A stretch of 64,000 nt of DNA from Microbulbifer sp. HZ11 (GCF_000708675.1 NZ_JELR01000002.1:930001-994000), one strand, 5' to 3'; counted from the stretch's first letter, positions 1-9,198 are shown. Numbers and translations are program-made. The notes: generated from the sequence alone by a model not told the origin.

Positions 1-1
1 C

Positions 2-361
2 GATCACACGGTCACCTTTTCCGCGGGGCGAAGCAATCTGCGCGCACGTATTCACGAGGCATTTATCCGGCTTTCCGCCTTTTCCAGCGGCACCCGGGCG
101 ACCATTCATGTCTCTCACCCGCGGCATGGCTGGCTCAAGGTCTGCGATGAAGCGCAGCGCTACCCGATCATCCAGAACCCACTCAGTCTCAATCCCACAC
201 GTATCTGGCAGGCGATTGGGCACACCCTGGCCGAGGCAGACAGCTGGCCCTCGGATGAGGAGAAGGCCCGCATCAAACTGGAACGCCAGATGCGCAGGCG
301 CGCTGAAATAGCATCTGCGCGCCGCAATCGCTTCCGGGTGATCGACGGCGGCGATCAATAG
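2..361 (+). CDS. Unrecognised protein, C-terminal part (5' truncated)
   Basis: An open frame enters from the window edge and ends at TAG 359-361, giving about 119 residues without a start. The visible part has one hydrophobic/aromatic region and a basic C-terminal tail rich in Arg, with a helical stretch of alternating Glu, Lys and Arg. I do not recognise the family. The next gene is on the same strand after about 195 bases, so co-transcription is possible but not shown. Reality as a gene rests on the uninterrupted frame and the coding-like composition. Confidence 0.55.
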   Translation, partial: DHTVTFSAGRSNLRARIHEAFIRLSAFSSGTRATIHVSHPRHGWLKVCDEAQRYPIIQNPLSLNPTRIWQAIGHTLAEADSWPSDEEKARIKLERQMRRRAEIASARRNRFRVIDGGDQ

Positions 362-556
362 AAACCGACCTTCACACCCAGTCACCCTTCCTGTGGCTCC
401 GCTCACCGCACCGCTGATCCCCGCCCAATACTCGCGGTACCGATACAGGGCACAAGCCCATTCCACTCACCGCCAAAAACAGCACTTTTATCGACACAGC
501 GCATCCAGCACAGAACTTGTGTGCGTCAATAATCCAAATTTCAGGAGTATTGACCA

Positions 557-1486
557 ATGCAATGGATGGCGATTTTTACCTGCGTGCTGCTGGCCAGCTG
601 TGCCAGCGGCCCCCAGTCAGCGGATAGTGCGAGGGCGAACGCGCCTTACTCGGTGCCGGCCAGCGATGGTTCGGGCAGCAGTGCGCTGGCCCTGGCGCAG
701 CTCGATCAGCTGTGGCCCTCAGACACGCCCCTCGCCCCAGCCTCAGACCTCGCGCCGGGGCTGCTGGCACTGTCGCCGGAGATGAAACACTTTGTAGACG
801 GCATCGGCCCAGGCCTGTCACCGAAGCAGCGGTTCCGGCGGATTCTGCGCACCCTGAAACAGGATCGCTTTTATCTGGAGTACGACCTGGATACCACCGC
901 AACCGCGGCAGAGGCGTTTACCAGCCGGCGCGGCAACTGCATTTCGTTCGCTGCATTGATCGTGGTTCTGGCGCGGGAAGTGGGTGTGCCGGCACATTTC
1001 AATCGGGTCGAGGCGCCCCGGGCGCGGCGGGCGACCCGCGGTGCGGACGGGCGCGTGCTGGTGCAGAACATTCTGCACATTAATGCGGAGGTTTCATTTG
1101 GCTGGAGTACGCAAATTATCGAGCTGAACTTCGAACCGCGCAGCCTGCACCGGCATGTGGCGATTGCGGACGCCGAAGTACAGTCACTCTATCTGAACAA
1201 CCTGGCCATGGATAAGGCCCGCGCGGGGCGAACTTCTGAAGCGCTGCCACTGTTGCGTGAAGCGCTCACGCTGACACCGGACTCCAGCATCCTCTGGAAT
1301 ACCCTGGGCTATCTGTATCGTCAGCAGGGAAAACTGGAACTGGCGGAGCTGAGCTATACCCAGGCGCTGTCGCTGGACGAAAAAAATACTGCGGCAAAGA
1401 ATAATCTCAAGCGCGTCTACGCACTGCAGAGCCAGCAGGCACTATCGCTGTCGGATACTGCCAACGATGCCGACCAGGAGAGCTGA
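557..1486 (+). CDS. Lipoprotein with transglutaminase-like and TPR domains
   Basis: The 309-residue protein begins with a short lipoprotein signal ending in the lipobox LLASC (Cys15), so it should be anchored in the cell envelope. Residues about 75-200 resemble the transglutaminase-like/cysteine-peptidase fold: the segment RRGNCISFAAL carries the likely catalytic Cys, and a His follows in the ILHINAEV stretch. Residues about 215-285 contain TPR units (WNTLGYLYRQQGKLELAELSY). Proteins of this architecture are common in gammaproteobacteria, but their substrates are mostly unknown. The start is supported by CAGGAG nine bases upstream. It converges on the gene ending at 1506. Domain assignment is reasonably safe; the function is not known. 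Confidence 0.8.
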   Translation: MQWMAIFTCVLLASCASGPQSADSARANAPYSVPASDGSGSSALALAQLDQLWPSDTPLAPASDLAPGLLALSPEMKHFVDGIGPGLSPKQRFRRILRTLKQDRFYLEYDLDTTATAAEAFTSRRGNCISFAALIVVLAREVGVPAHFNRVEAPRARRATRGADGRVLVQNILHINAEVSFGWSTQIIELNFEPRSLHRHVAIADAEVQSLYLNNLAMDKARAGRTSEALPLLREALTLTPDSSILWNTLGYLYRQQGKLELAELSYTQALSLDEKNTAAKNNLKRVYALQSQQALSLSDTANDADQES

Positions 1487-1505
1487 TTGCGGTTAATGTA
1501 CTTGC

Positions 1506-3146
1506 TTACAGCTTGCGAGATAACTCGCGGATCTCCCGGTTCAGGATCCGGTCATTGTCGCTGTAGTCCATCGGAATATCGATCAGGTGCACACCACCTT
1601 GTTGCATACATTGCTCGATGGTGGGCTGTAACTCCGCGGTTTTCTCTATGCGATGGCCCGAAGCACCGTAAGCCTGCGCGTAAGTCACAAAGTCCGGGTT
1701 GCCAAAATCCAGTCCGAAATCGTGAAAGTCCATCTGCGCCTGCTTCCATTTGATCATGCCGTAGCCGTCGTCGCGCAGTACCAGAATGACCAGATCGAGC
1801 TTGAGGCGCACCGCGGTTTCCAGCTCCTGGGAATTCATCATAAAACCCCCGTCGCCACAGATGGCCAGCACCTTGCGTTCCGGGTGCACCAGCTTTGCAG
1901 CCATGGCCGAGGGCAGCCCTGCCCCCATGGTGGCCAGCGCATTGTCGAGTAAAACCGTATTCGGTTCGTGCGCCTGATAGTTGCGCGCAAACCAGATTTT
2001 GTACATACCATTGTCGAGCGCGATGATGCCGTCTTCGGGTACGGCATCGCGCACCTCTTTCACCAGCCGCTGGGGCTTTATGGGGAAACTGTCTTCCTGC
2101 GCGCCTTCGAGGATATGCGCCTGCAGGGCATTGCGAATACGGTGGGCATCGGCGAAGCTCCAGTGCTCCTGGGGCTCCAGTTCTTCCTTCAATTGCCAAA
2201 GACTGTTGGCAATATCCCCCACCACCTCGATCTGTGGAAAATATACCGGGTCCACCTGCGCGGAACTGAAATTGATATGCACCACCGCCGGGCCACCGGG
2301 CCGCATAAAGAATGGTGGTTTTTCCACAACATCGTGACCCACGTTGATGATGAGATCTGCCTGATCGATGGCGCGGTGCACGAAATCCCCATCGGACAGC
2401 GCGGTGTTGCCAATAAAATGCGCGCTCGCTTCATCGATTACCCCCTTCCCCATCTGCGTGGTCACCACGGGAATACCCAGTTTCATAACCAGTTCCCGCA
2501 GCATTTTCGCGGTGAGCTTGCGATTGGCACCAGCGCCGATCAGTAAAAGAGGTTTGCGCGCGGCGGCAATCGCCTGCGCGGCCTGACACACGGCTTTTTC
2601 CTCGGCGATGGGCCGGCGGGTATAACTGGGTTCCAGCACCGGCATGGTGGAGTGTTCGCGGGCTATATCTTCCGGCAGTTCGATATGGGTCGCACCGGGG
2701 CGCTCCTCTTCCGCGTGGCGGAACGCCTCGCGCACGTGGGCCGGCACATTGTCACCGCTGACAATCACCTTGGTGAACTTGGTCAGCGGCTGCATCATGT
2801 CGACAATATCGATGATCTGAAACTGCCCCTGCTTGGAGCTCTTGATGGGTTTTTGCCCGGTGACCATTACCATGGGCATGGCGCCCAGCTGCGCGTAAGC
2901 GGCCGCCGTCACCAGGTTGGTGGCACCGGGGCCCAAGGTGGAGAGACACACCCCGGCATTCCCGGTCAGGCGGCCGTAGGTGGCCGCCATAAAACCGGCG
3001 GCCTGCTCGTGGCGACCAATCACCAGTTTGATTTTGGAGCCGCGCAGGGACTCCAATAGATCGAGGTTTTCTTCCCCCGGAATGCCGAAAACAAATTCCA
3101 CGCCCTCCGCTTCAAGGGCGCGCACGAATAAGTCAGATGCCTTCAC
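1506..3146 (-). CDS. Acetolactate synthase-like ThDP-dependent enzyme
   Basis: This 546-residue protein has the three-domain layout of ThDP enzymes of the acetohydroxyacid synthase family. The cofactor-activating Glu lies in GRHEQAAGF (about residue 47), and the ThDP/Mg motif begins at GDGG (about 431) and ends in RDDGYGM (about 458-464). Such enzymes condense two pyruvates to acetolactate or use related 2-oxo acids. The frame stays open upstream, but homology starts at KASDLFVRALEAEG. I therefore place the start at GTG 3146, preceded by GGGGATTT, which avoids overlap with the upstream transporter. No small regulatory subunit gene is adjacent, which fits the catabolic (AlsS-like) or stand-alone members better than the biosynthetic IlvB type. 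The exact substrate is inferred only. Confidence 0.85.
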   Translation of the reverse strand: MKASDLFVRALEAEGVEFVFGIPGEENLDLLESLRGSKIKLVIGRHEQAAGFMAATYGRLTGNAGVCLSTLGPGATNLVTAAAYAQLGAMPMVMVTGQKPIKSSKQGQFQIIDIVDMMQPLTKFTKVIVSGDNVPAHVREAFRHAEEERPGATHIELPEDIAREHSTMPVLEPSYTRRPIAEEKAVCQAAQAIAAARKPLLLIGAGANRKLTAKMLRELVMKLGIPVVTTQMGKGVIDEASAHFIGNTALSDGDFVHRAIDQADLIINVGHDVVEKPPFFMRPGGPAVVHINFSSAQVDPVYFPQIEVVGDIANSLWQLKEELEPQEHWSFADAHRIRNALQAHILEGAQEDSFPIKPQRLVKEVRDAVPEDGIIALDNGMYKIWFARNYQAHEPNTVLLDNALATMGAGLPSAMAAKLVHPERKVLAICGDGGFMMNSQELETAVRLKLDLVILVLRDDGYGMIKWKQAQMDFHDFGLDFGNPDFVTYAQAYGASGHRIEKTAELQPTIEQCMQQGGVHLIDIPMDYSDNDRILNREIRELSRKL

Positions 3147-3249
3147 CAGAAATCCCCGCTCAGATTTTGTAACCGGCTCGGCGCGCGATTGATCACCGCC
3201 ACGCCGCAATAACCTGTTAAGCAGGGTAGCAGATGCGGGTCTGCGGGAC

Positions 3250-5160
3250 TCAGTCGTCGCTGGCTTGACGGATATCCCCGCTCCCCGGTTCCCCGTCCTG
3301 AAACTGCAGTTCCGCCAGGCGCTGATACAGCGGCGATGACGCCACCAGCTCCCGGTGACTGCCCTGCGCGACCAGCCGCCCGCGCTCGAGAACGGCGATA
3401 CTGTCCGAATGCAGGATGGTTGCCAGGCGGTGGGCAATCACAATGGTGGTGCGGTTTTTCATCAGAGCCTGTAGCGCCTGCTGTACGTGGTATTCGCTTT
3501 CCGCATCCAGCGCGCTGGTTGCCTCATCCAGCAGCAGGATTTTCGGGTCTTTCAGAATGGCACGGGCGATGGCGAGCCGCTGCTTCTGACCACCGGACAG
3601 ACGTGTGCCCTGCTCACCCAGGTGACTGTTGTAGCCCTCTGGCAATTGCTCGATAAATTCGTGGGCATGGGCGGCTTTGGCGGCGGCAATGACCTCGGCT
3701 TCAGTGGCATCCGGTTTGCCGTAGCGGATGTTGTACCAGACATCGGCGGTAAACAGCGCGGGCTGTTGCGGCACAACGGCTATTTGCCTGCGCAGGGTAC
3801 CGGTGTCCAGCGCGCGAATATCCACGCCATCCAGGGTAATGCGCCCGCCCTGTGGATCATAAAACCGCTGCAGCAATTCCAGGATTGTGGATTTTCCCGC
3901 ACCTGAGGGCCCCACCAGCGCCAGACTTTTGCCCGCCGCCACATGCAAGCTCAACTGGTGCAGGGCCGGCTGATCCGGGCGCGACGGATAATTGAATTCA
4001 ACCGCTTCGAAATCGATCTGTACGGGCAGATCGTACCGGGGGTCGGCGTGGGCCGGGGAATGATTTTGGGATTGATCCTGGGATTGAGGTTGGGTCCTGT
4101 TCAGAGCCGCGGCGACGGCTGCGGCAGCGTCATTATCTGCCGGGGCGGGAATATCAGACTCGACACCCAGTAGGTCCATCAGCCGCTCGGTGGCGCCGGT
4201 GGCCCGCTGCAGCTCACCGTACACCTCGGAAATGGTCGCCACCGCAGAACCCATCAGGAAGGCATAAAACACAAATGCGGCCAGATCACCGCTCGTCATG
4301 CGCCCGGCAATCATGTCGTTGCCGCCCACCCACAGCAGCGCACTGACCGCGCCAAACATCAGCAGTATCACCACTGCAATCAGCAGTGAACGCTGGCGTA
4401 TTCGCCGCCGGGCAATATCAAATGCAGCCTCCACTTCTCCGGCAAACGCCTGCTTCTCATAGTTTTCGCGGGTGTAACTCTGCACCGTTTTAATGTTCTG
4501 GATGATTTCCCCGGCGTAGCTGCCCACATCGGCGATGGAATCCTGGCTGGCCTTGGAGAGTTTCCGCACCCGCCGCCCGTACAAAACAATCGGCAGCAGC
4601 ACAGCGGGCACACCGACGAGTACCATCAGGCTCAATTTCAGGTTGGTGATCAGCAACAGAATCAACGCACCGACAAACATCAGTGCACTGCGCAGCGCCA
4701 TCGAAAACGAGGTCCCGATAATGTGCTGTAGCAGCGTGGTGTCGGTGGTGAGACGAGACATGATCTCGCCGCTGCGATTGGTCTCGAAATAGCTGGGATG
4801 CAGCGTCACGATATGATCGAACACCGCCTTGCGCAGATCCGCCACCACGCGTTCACCCAGCCATGAAATCAGGTAGTGGCGTGCATAGGTGCCCAGCGCC
4901 ATCAGACCCGCCAGCACCAGCAATACCAGAACCGTATGGGTGAGGGCCTCGCTGGAGCTGCCGGACAATCCCCGGTCCACCAGCTGTCGCACACCCTGCC
5001 CGATGGACAGGGTCACCAGAGCGGTAAACACCAGCGCAATCGCCGCCCCCAGCAGTACCGCCTTGTGGGGGCGCATGAATTGCCAGAGTGCGATAAGCAT
5101 TTGCCGCGCGCTCAGGGTCGAGGTGGAGTCCGCCGGTGAAGTATTTTTCTCAGAACTCAC
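3250..5160 (-). CDS. MsbA-like ABC exporter (fused permease and ATPase)
   Basis: The 636-residue half-transporter has about six membrane segments (residues 30-320) followed by an ATPase domain. Walker A is GPSGAGKST (417-425), the signature LSGGQKQR starts at 521, Walker B is ILLLDEAT (541-548), and the switch His is in AHRLAT near 577. It should work as a homodimer in the inner membrane, exporting lipids, drugs or another hydrophobic compound. Between the membrane and ATPase parts lies an unusual Ala- then Gln/Ser/His-rich linker (about 340-375) not typical of MsbA. It sits downstream of the ketosynthase cassette and upstream of the acetolactate synthase-like gene on the same strand, so it could export that cassette's product. 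The substrate is unknown. Confidence 0.9.
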   Translation of the reverse strand: MSSEKNTSPADSTSTLSARQMLIALWQFMRPHKAVLLGAAIALVFTALVTLSIGQGVRQLVDRGLSGSSSEALTHTVLVLLVLAGLMALGTYARHYLISWLGERVVADLRKAVFDHIVTLHPSYFETNRSGEIMSRLTTDTTLLQHIIGTSFSMALRSALMFVGALILLLITNLKLSLMVLVGVPAVLLPIVLYGRRVRKLSKASQDSIADVGSYAGEIIQNIKTVQSYTRENYEKQAFAGEVEAAFDIARRRIRQRSLLIAVVILLMFGAVSALLWVGGNDMIAGRMTSGDLAAFVFYAFLMGSAVATISEVYGELQRATGATERLMDLLGVESDIPAPADNDAAAAVAAALNRTQPQSQDQSQNHSPAHADPRYDLPVQIDFEAVEFNYPSRPDQPALHQLSLHVAAGKSLALVGPSGAGKSTILELLQRFYDPQGGRITLDGVDIRALDTGTLRRQIAVVPQQPALFTADVWYNIRYGKPDATEAEVIAAAKAAHAHEFIEQLPEGYNSHLGEQGTRLSGGQKQRLAIARAILKDPKILLLDEATSALDAESEYHVQQALQALMKNRTTIVIAHRLATILHSDSIAVLERGRLVAQGSHRELVASSPLYQRLAELQFQDGEPGSGDIRQASDD

Positions 5161-5214
5161 GTGTATCCGCTTATGGGAATAGATTGAATGTACAGGGTGA
5201 TACGCTGGCAGCCA

Positions 5215-5285
5215 TCTATCGGTAACTATCTATCGGTAACTATCTATCGGTAACTATCTATCGGTAACTGTCTGCCGGTGACGGC
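5215..5285. repeat. 14-bp tandem repeat, four copies plus a decayed one
   Basis: The unit CTATCGGTAACTAT is repeated head to tail at 5216-5229, 5230-5243, 5244-5257 and 5258-5271 (last copy with one change). A diverged fifth unit follows. It fills most of the gap between the transporter start and the upstream gene's stop. It could be a simple replication-slippage array or a cluster of binding sites ahead of the transporter. Confidence 0.9.
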
Positions 5286-5293
5286 CAACCTTT

Positions 5294-6205
5294 TCAGGCT
5301 TCGCTTTCCAGTGCCACGGCATCAGCCTGCGGTAGCGCAGCCCGTTTCAGACTGCGCAGGTATCCGTGCAGCAGCTCCGCATCCAGCCCGTGCAGCATCA
5401 GCCGGAACCCCGCCTGCAGTGTCGAATGGGGCACCATAGGGTGGCGATTACTGACCAGGGACAGGGCCATGCTGTCGTTCAGCAACTTGCCGATATAGAT
5501 CGAGATGGTTTCGTCCAGCTGCAGGGAGTTACTCGCGCGCCAGAAATCGTGATCGGAGAGGAACAGCGCATACAGTGGCGTGTACATCTCGATAGCGGTC
5601 TGCAGATCCAGCACATTGGTGGCGTGATCCCCCCCCGGTTGCAGATCAAATTCACCATCGGTGATTGCTGAAAAGTCCAACCGCTCGGCTGCGCCGATAT
5701 CGCGATTGTCACGGCGCAGCTGTTCATTCAACTCGGCGATAAAGTTGTAGATATTCAGATCGTGAACCAGGAATGTATCGTCAAGCAGATCCCGCAAATT
5801 CTTCGGACGCAGCGGGCGGGTACTTTCAATGCGCACATCGCCGACGTTATCCGCAATAAACTGCAGCAGTTCGGTGCCGATATTGAAATGACGCAATATC
5901 AGGTAGTTGGCATCGCCGCGGACAAAATATTTGAGCCCCCAGTAAATGGTTTTGTGCAACAGCCGGGATGAGTTCCAGCGCTCCGGAATCACTATTCGCA
6001 ACAGCTGCACCAGTACGATGCTGAGCCGCGCCAGTGGCCGCACCACCGGTAACAGCAGGCGTCGCGACCAGGTATTGTTGCCGGCCAGCAGCGCCTTCTT
6101 GGCCGGCTCGTGGATAGGCAGGCTGCGATCCAGGTAGAGCGCCAGCCAGGGGTTGGGGTCGCTCCGGTCGATACGTTCCTGTGCGAAGTCGCTGTTCCAG
6201 CTCAT
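5294..6205 (-). CDS. Unrecognised protein, third gene of ketosynthase cassette
   Basis: This 303-residue protein is mostly helical, without a signal peptide. It has one moderately hydrophobic stretch (about residues 52-75, LLLPVVRPLARLSIVLVQLL) that could be a membrane-associated helix. I do not recognise the family. The frame is open further upstream, but ATG 6205 is preceded by an excellent ribosome site (GGGAGAAACC), so that start is chosen. It is the last of three genes running the same way after the ketosynthase III-like and haem-oxygenase-like genes. The gap to the previous gene is about 70 bases, so a shared operon is likely. A role in handling the same fatty-acyl-derived intermediate is an inference from position only. 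Confidence 0.75.
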   Translation of the reverse strand: MSWNSDFAQERIDRSDPNPWLALYLDRSLPIHEPAKKALLAGNNTWSRRLLLPVVRPLARLSIVLVQLLRIVIPERWNSSRLLHKTIYWGLKYFVRGDANYLILRHFNIGTELLQFIADNVGDVRIESTRPLRPKNLRDLLDDTFLVHDLNIYNFIAELNEQLRRDNRDIGAAERLDFSAITDGEFDLQPGGDHATNVLDLQTAIEMYTPLYALFLSDHDFWRASNSLQLDETISIYIGKLLNDSMALSLVSNRHPMVPHSTLQAGFRLMLHGLDAELLHGYLRSLKRAALPQADAVALESEA

Positions 6206-6273
6206 GGTTTCTCCCTTTGAACCGCAGCCTTTGAATAGTGGCCTATTCACCGCGGTCTTTTATTCATGGGCTT

Positions 6274-6954
6274 TTAATAGTGGCCCAGCTCTTCCAGCTG
6301 CAACAGATAAAGGCGTCCGGTCACGCGCGCCGTTTCCAGTATCCGCTCCGCCAGACCGTCGACCTTCAGGACACCGGATTCCAGCACTTCCTGCAGTTCC
6401 TGCAGGTGATCCTCGTCGTGCTCGGCGTGGTATCGATAAAAAGAGACTTGATGAGGTTCGAGTTGCAGATGTTGCTGCAGGGCGCGGGCAAAAAGCCCGG
6501 CAAAGTGCTTGCCCAGCCCCTCGATAATAAACATGGCGCCGAGCAGATCCAGCGGATCGGCGCTGCCTGCGCGCTGGAACATCCATGCGGACAGAGCACG
6601 GGAACCGATATTCTGCCTGCCGCTGCGCAACGTCGCTACATCTCCGCCCACGGCCTGGTAATCCCGCTGCAGCATTTCATAGTCGCGATGCTCAGTGCGC
6701 GCATGCTCGAGAAAGCGTGAGCGCAACTCCAGATGTTCCCGCCCGATGGAGGATACCGCACAGGCAATCCAGCGGGATCCATCCAGCACCTGTTGGTAGT
6801 GGTCGTGCACCAGCAGCCGGTAGTCCTCCAGTCGCAGTGCGCCGCGCAGGGCGCGGGCGACAATCGGCACCTTGACCAGGCGCCCCTCGAAATCCGCCCA
6901 GATTTTTCCCAGCTCGCGAATGATCAATGCCGGCTCGTTTTCAAGAACTTCCAT
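6274..6954 (-). CDS. Haem-oxygenase-like diiron oxygenase/oxidase family protein
   Basis: The 226-residue all-helical protein matches the HDO superfamily (haem-oxygenase-like folds that bind two irons, such as UndA and CADD). Counting from the upstream Met at 6984, there is a His/Glu-rich helix (FLEHARTEHRDYE, 91-103), a Glu in IIEGLGKH (155), and the spacing H-x3-D-x2-H in YHAEHDEDH (186-193). This last pattern is the C-terminal metal motif of the family. Known members cleave C-C or C-N bonds or desaturate small acyl or amino substrates with O2. Three in-frame starts exist; ATG 6954 is chosen because GGAG lies six bases upstream, leaving 11 bases between it and the ketosynthase stop. The substrate is unknown; a fatty-acyl intermediate is suggested by the neighbour. 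Confidence 0.8.
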   Translation of the reverse strand: MEVLENEPALIIRELGKIWADFEGRLVKVPIVARALRGALRLEDYRLLVHDHYQQVLDGSRWIACAVSSIGREHLELRSRFLEHARTEHRDYEMLQRDYQAVGGDVATLRSGRQNIGSRALSAWMFQRAGSADPLDLLGAMFIIEGLGKHFAGLFARALQQHLQLEPHQVSFYRYHAEHDEDHLQELQEVLESGVLKVDGLAERILETARVTGRLYLLQLEELGHY

Positions 6955-6965
6955 TTTATTCTCCA

Positions 6966-8093
6966 TTACACCGCGGTCAGACACATAAACGACGCCAGGC
7001 AGCGGCCACTCTCCGGCACAAAACAGAGTATGCGATCACCGCGTTCCAGCTTCTCCTCCCGCAGCAGCCGGTCAATCAACAGGAAAATAGACGCGGAGCC
7101 CACGTTGCCTACCTCCTGCTGGTGGTTGCGCCAACGTTCCTCTGGAATCATGGCTGCAGAGTGGGTGAGCAATGTTTTCATTTTTTCACCCAGTGCGCGC
7201 GCGGAGTAATGCGGCAGAAAATAGCGGACATCCCCCGGCGACAGTCGGTGCTTGTCCAGTACTTCGAGAAAGTACCCCATCCAGACCGGAAACATCTGGT
7301 CCAGCAGTTCGAAATCCTGTCGCAACACGATGGCGCCCTGGTCATAGGCGATACCGGGAGAACCATAGTGCGCCCAGGGTCGGTAATCTTCCATACCATT
7401 GCTGCGGGTGCCGGCGTACATACAGGTGGGGAAACGATCGGCAAACGATTTCTGTTCGATCCAATCAATTTTCAAACTGGGGCGCTGCGGGTCCGGCTCG
7501 GCCTCCATCACCAGCGCGCCGGCGCCGTCGGACAGGGTCCAGCGCAGAAACTCGTACTGCATTGCCTGCTGCGTGCTCATGGAGGTGAAGTCGATCGCGC
7601 GGTAAAAATCAGGCTGAAACCAGCGGCTGGAAAATTCACTGCCACTGGCGGCGGCAATACGATGCTGGCCGGCGCGGATGTTCAGCCAGGCGGATTTGAT
7701 CGCCATCATGCTGCTGCCGCAGACACTCTGGTGCGAGCTGATTTCCATGCTGCTACCGCCCAGCTCGCCATGCACCGCACTGCCGATACCCGGTACCAGC
7801 AAATCAGCCTGGGTAGTGCCGCAGGCGAGATACTGCAACTGTACAGGGTCCCGGCGTGCCGCATCACAGGCGGCTTCCACAGCACACGCAGCCATCTCGG
7901 CATTGGTAAATAGTGGGGTGCCCTCAGCATCCAGGGCGTAGTGGCGATGGCGGATGCCGTTCTGGCGCAGGGTCAACGCCTTGAGCTTGCGGCTGTGCTC
8001 GCCCAGAAACCCGATGCGCGATTCCATTTCGCGGTTGTCCAGCGGTACACCGGGCAGAAAGCTGCCGCTGCCGGTGATAAATACGTCCTGCAT
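6966..8093 (-). CDS. Beta-ketoacyl-ACP synthase III (FabH-like) family protein
   Basis: The 375-residue protein has the duplicated thiolase fold of KAS III enzymes. All three catalytic residues are visible: Cys125 in SSHQSVCGSSM, His295 in FLPHYSARALG and Asn330 in VGNVGSASI. It is longer than housekeeping FabH (about 320 residues) and diverges in the substrate-entrance half. It is therefore probably a specialised ketosynthase, of the kind that condenses acyl thioesters into secondary metabolites or signals. The start at 8093 has AAGGAAAG upstream. It is the first gene of a three-gene unit with the diiron protein and an unrecognised protein. No dedicated acyl carrier protein is visible nearby. 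Catalysis is well supported; the product is unknown. Confidence 0.88.
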   Translation of the reverse strand: MQDVFITGSGSFLPGVPLDNREMESRIGFLGEHSRKLKALTLRQNGIRHRHYALDAEGTPLFTNAEMAACAVEAACDAARRDPVQLQYLACGTTQADLLVPGIGSAVHGELGGSSMEISSHQSVCGSSMMAIKSAWLNIRAGQHRIAAASGSEFSSRWFQPDFYRAIDFTSMSTQQAMQYEFLRWTLSDGAGALVMEAEPDPQRPSLKIDWIEQKSFADRFPTCMYAGTRSNGMEDYRPWAHYGSPGIAYDQGAIVLRQDFELLDQMFPVWMGYFLEVLDKHRLSPGDVRYFLPHYSARALGEKMKTLLTHSAAMIPEERWRNHQQEVGNVGSASIFLLIDRLLREEKLERGDRILCFVPESGRCLASFMCLTAV

Positions 8094-8233
8094 GTACTTT
8101 CCTTTCCGTCCGTTCTCTGGGCAGGCATATTATCACCGGGATCGTCCGGAGACAGATGTGCCGGAAACACCAGGCAACACTTCAACCAATACGCCAAACA
8201 ATTCTCCAAACAAGACATCGACCGAAATACCAA

Positions 8234-9160
8234 TCAGTCCGCATGCGCCTCGGCCAGGCAGTCCCACAGGGTCTGCACGATTCTCGACGGCCGCGGCGAG
8301 AGCCGCTGGATCGCGACGAAATCACATTCGTACTGGTAGCGCTGCGGGTGGATTGCGCGGATCTCGCCTTTCTTCAAAAACGTCTCCGCATAGTGGTCCG
8401 GCAGGTAACCGATATAGCGCCCGGTCTGCAGGCAGTGGACGATGGCTTCCTGGTCGTTGACGGTAATGTCCCGCTCCAGTCCCAACCGGTTGCCCACTTC
8501 CATATTCGGCGAGTGGTAGCCGAGGCCCGCGTATTTACTCTCGCGAATGGCATCGTCGTCGATGGAAATATCCGCGGTGCCAAACAGCGGGTGGCGGTAG
8601 CCACAGTAAAGGTACATCTGCTCGTAAAACAGATGCTGGTACTCGAGGCTTGGCGAGGTGCGGTGTGCGGGTACCACGCCGAGCTGGAAGCGCCCCTCCA
8701 TTACTCCGCGCTCGATTTCATTGATCGGCTCGATATGGATATCCAGGCTCACCTCTGGCGCCAGGTCGTCAAAGCGCCGCAGGGCCTCACTGATGTGGGC
8801 GGCGGGGTTGGTAACCATTTTGTCGAACAGGGCGATGGAGATGTGGCCGGTCATGCGCCGGTGGACGTCCGCCACCTCACCGCGAAAGGTATCCAGGGAG
8901 CCCAGCAGTCGCAGGGTGGCCTGGTAGATCTGGCGCCCCTCGCTGGTCAGGGCAAAGCCGCCGCGCCCCCGCTGGCACAGAGTGACCCCGAGACGCACCT
9001 CCAGGTCCTTGATATGCCGGCTGATGGTGGAGCGCCCCACGTTCAATTCCAGCTCGGCTGCCGAGAAACCGCCGGCCTCGGCGACCGCGCGAAACACTCT
9101 CAACAAGCGCAGGTCGATATCGCTGAGCTGGCCCAGCAGGGCGGTTTGTTTGCGGGCCAT
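8234..9160 (-). CDS. LysR-family regulator, likely of beta-alanine catabolism
   Basis: The 308-residue protein has an N-terminal winged helix-turn-helix (about residues 13-72, including the recognition helix in GRSTISRHIKDLE) and a LysR-type effector-binding domain behind it. It is divergent from the omega-aminotransferase gene with 160 bases between the start codons, the usual LysR arrangement. In Pseudomonas the LysR regulator BauR sits beside bauA in the same manner. By position this protein is probably its functional equivalent, sensing beta-alanine or a related omega-amino acid. It also lies 140 bases upstream of the ketosynthase cassette in the same direction, so read-through into that cassette is possible. 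Confidence 0.88.
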   Translation of the reverse strand: MARKQTALLGQLSDIDLRLLRVFRAVAEAGGFSAAELELNVGRSTISRHIKDLEVRLGVTLCQRGRGGFALTSEGRQIYQATLRLLGSLDTFRGEVADVHRRMTGHISIALFDKMVTNPAAHISEALRRFDDLAPEVSLDIHIEPINEIERGVMEGRFQLGVVPAHRTSPSLEYQHLFYEQMYLYCGYRHPLFGTADISIDDDAIRESKYAGLGYHSPNMEVGNRLGLERDITVNDQEAIVHCLQTGRYIGYLPDHYAETFLKKGEIRAIHPQRYQYECDFVAIQRLSPRPSRIVQTLWDCLAEAHAD

Positions 9161-9198
9161 TCGGCTAATCCTCCGGGAACTCTACCTGCAGGAGCATT

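Noticed and set aside
3147-3437. N-terminal extension of the acetolactate synthase-like protein to 643 residues
   Set aside because: The extra 97 residues overlap the transporter gene in another frame, are Arg/Trp-rich and unlike any ThDP enzyme. A GTG with a ribosome site sits at the homology start.
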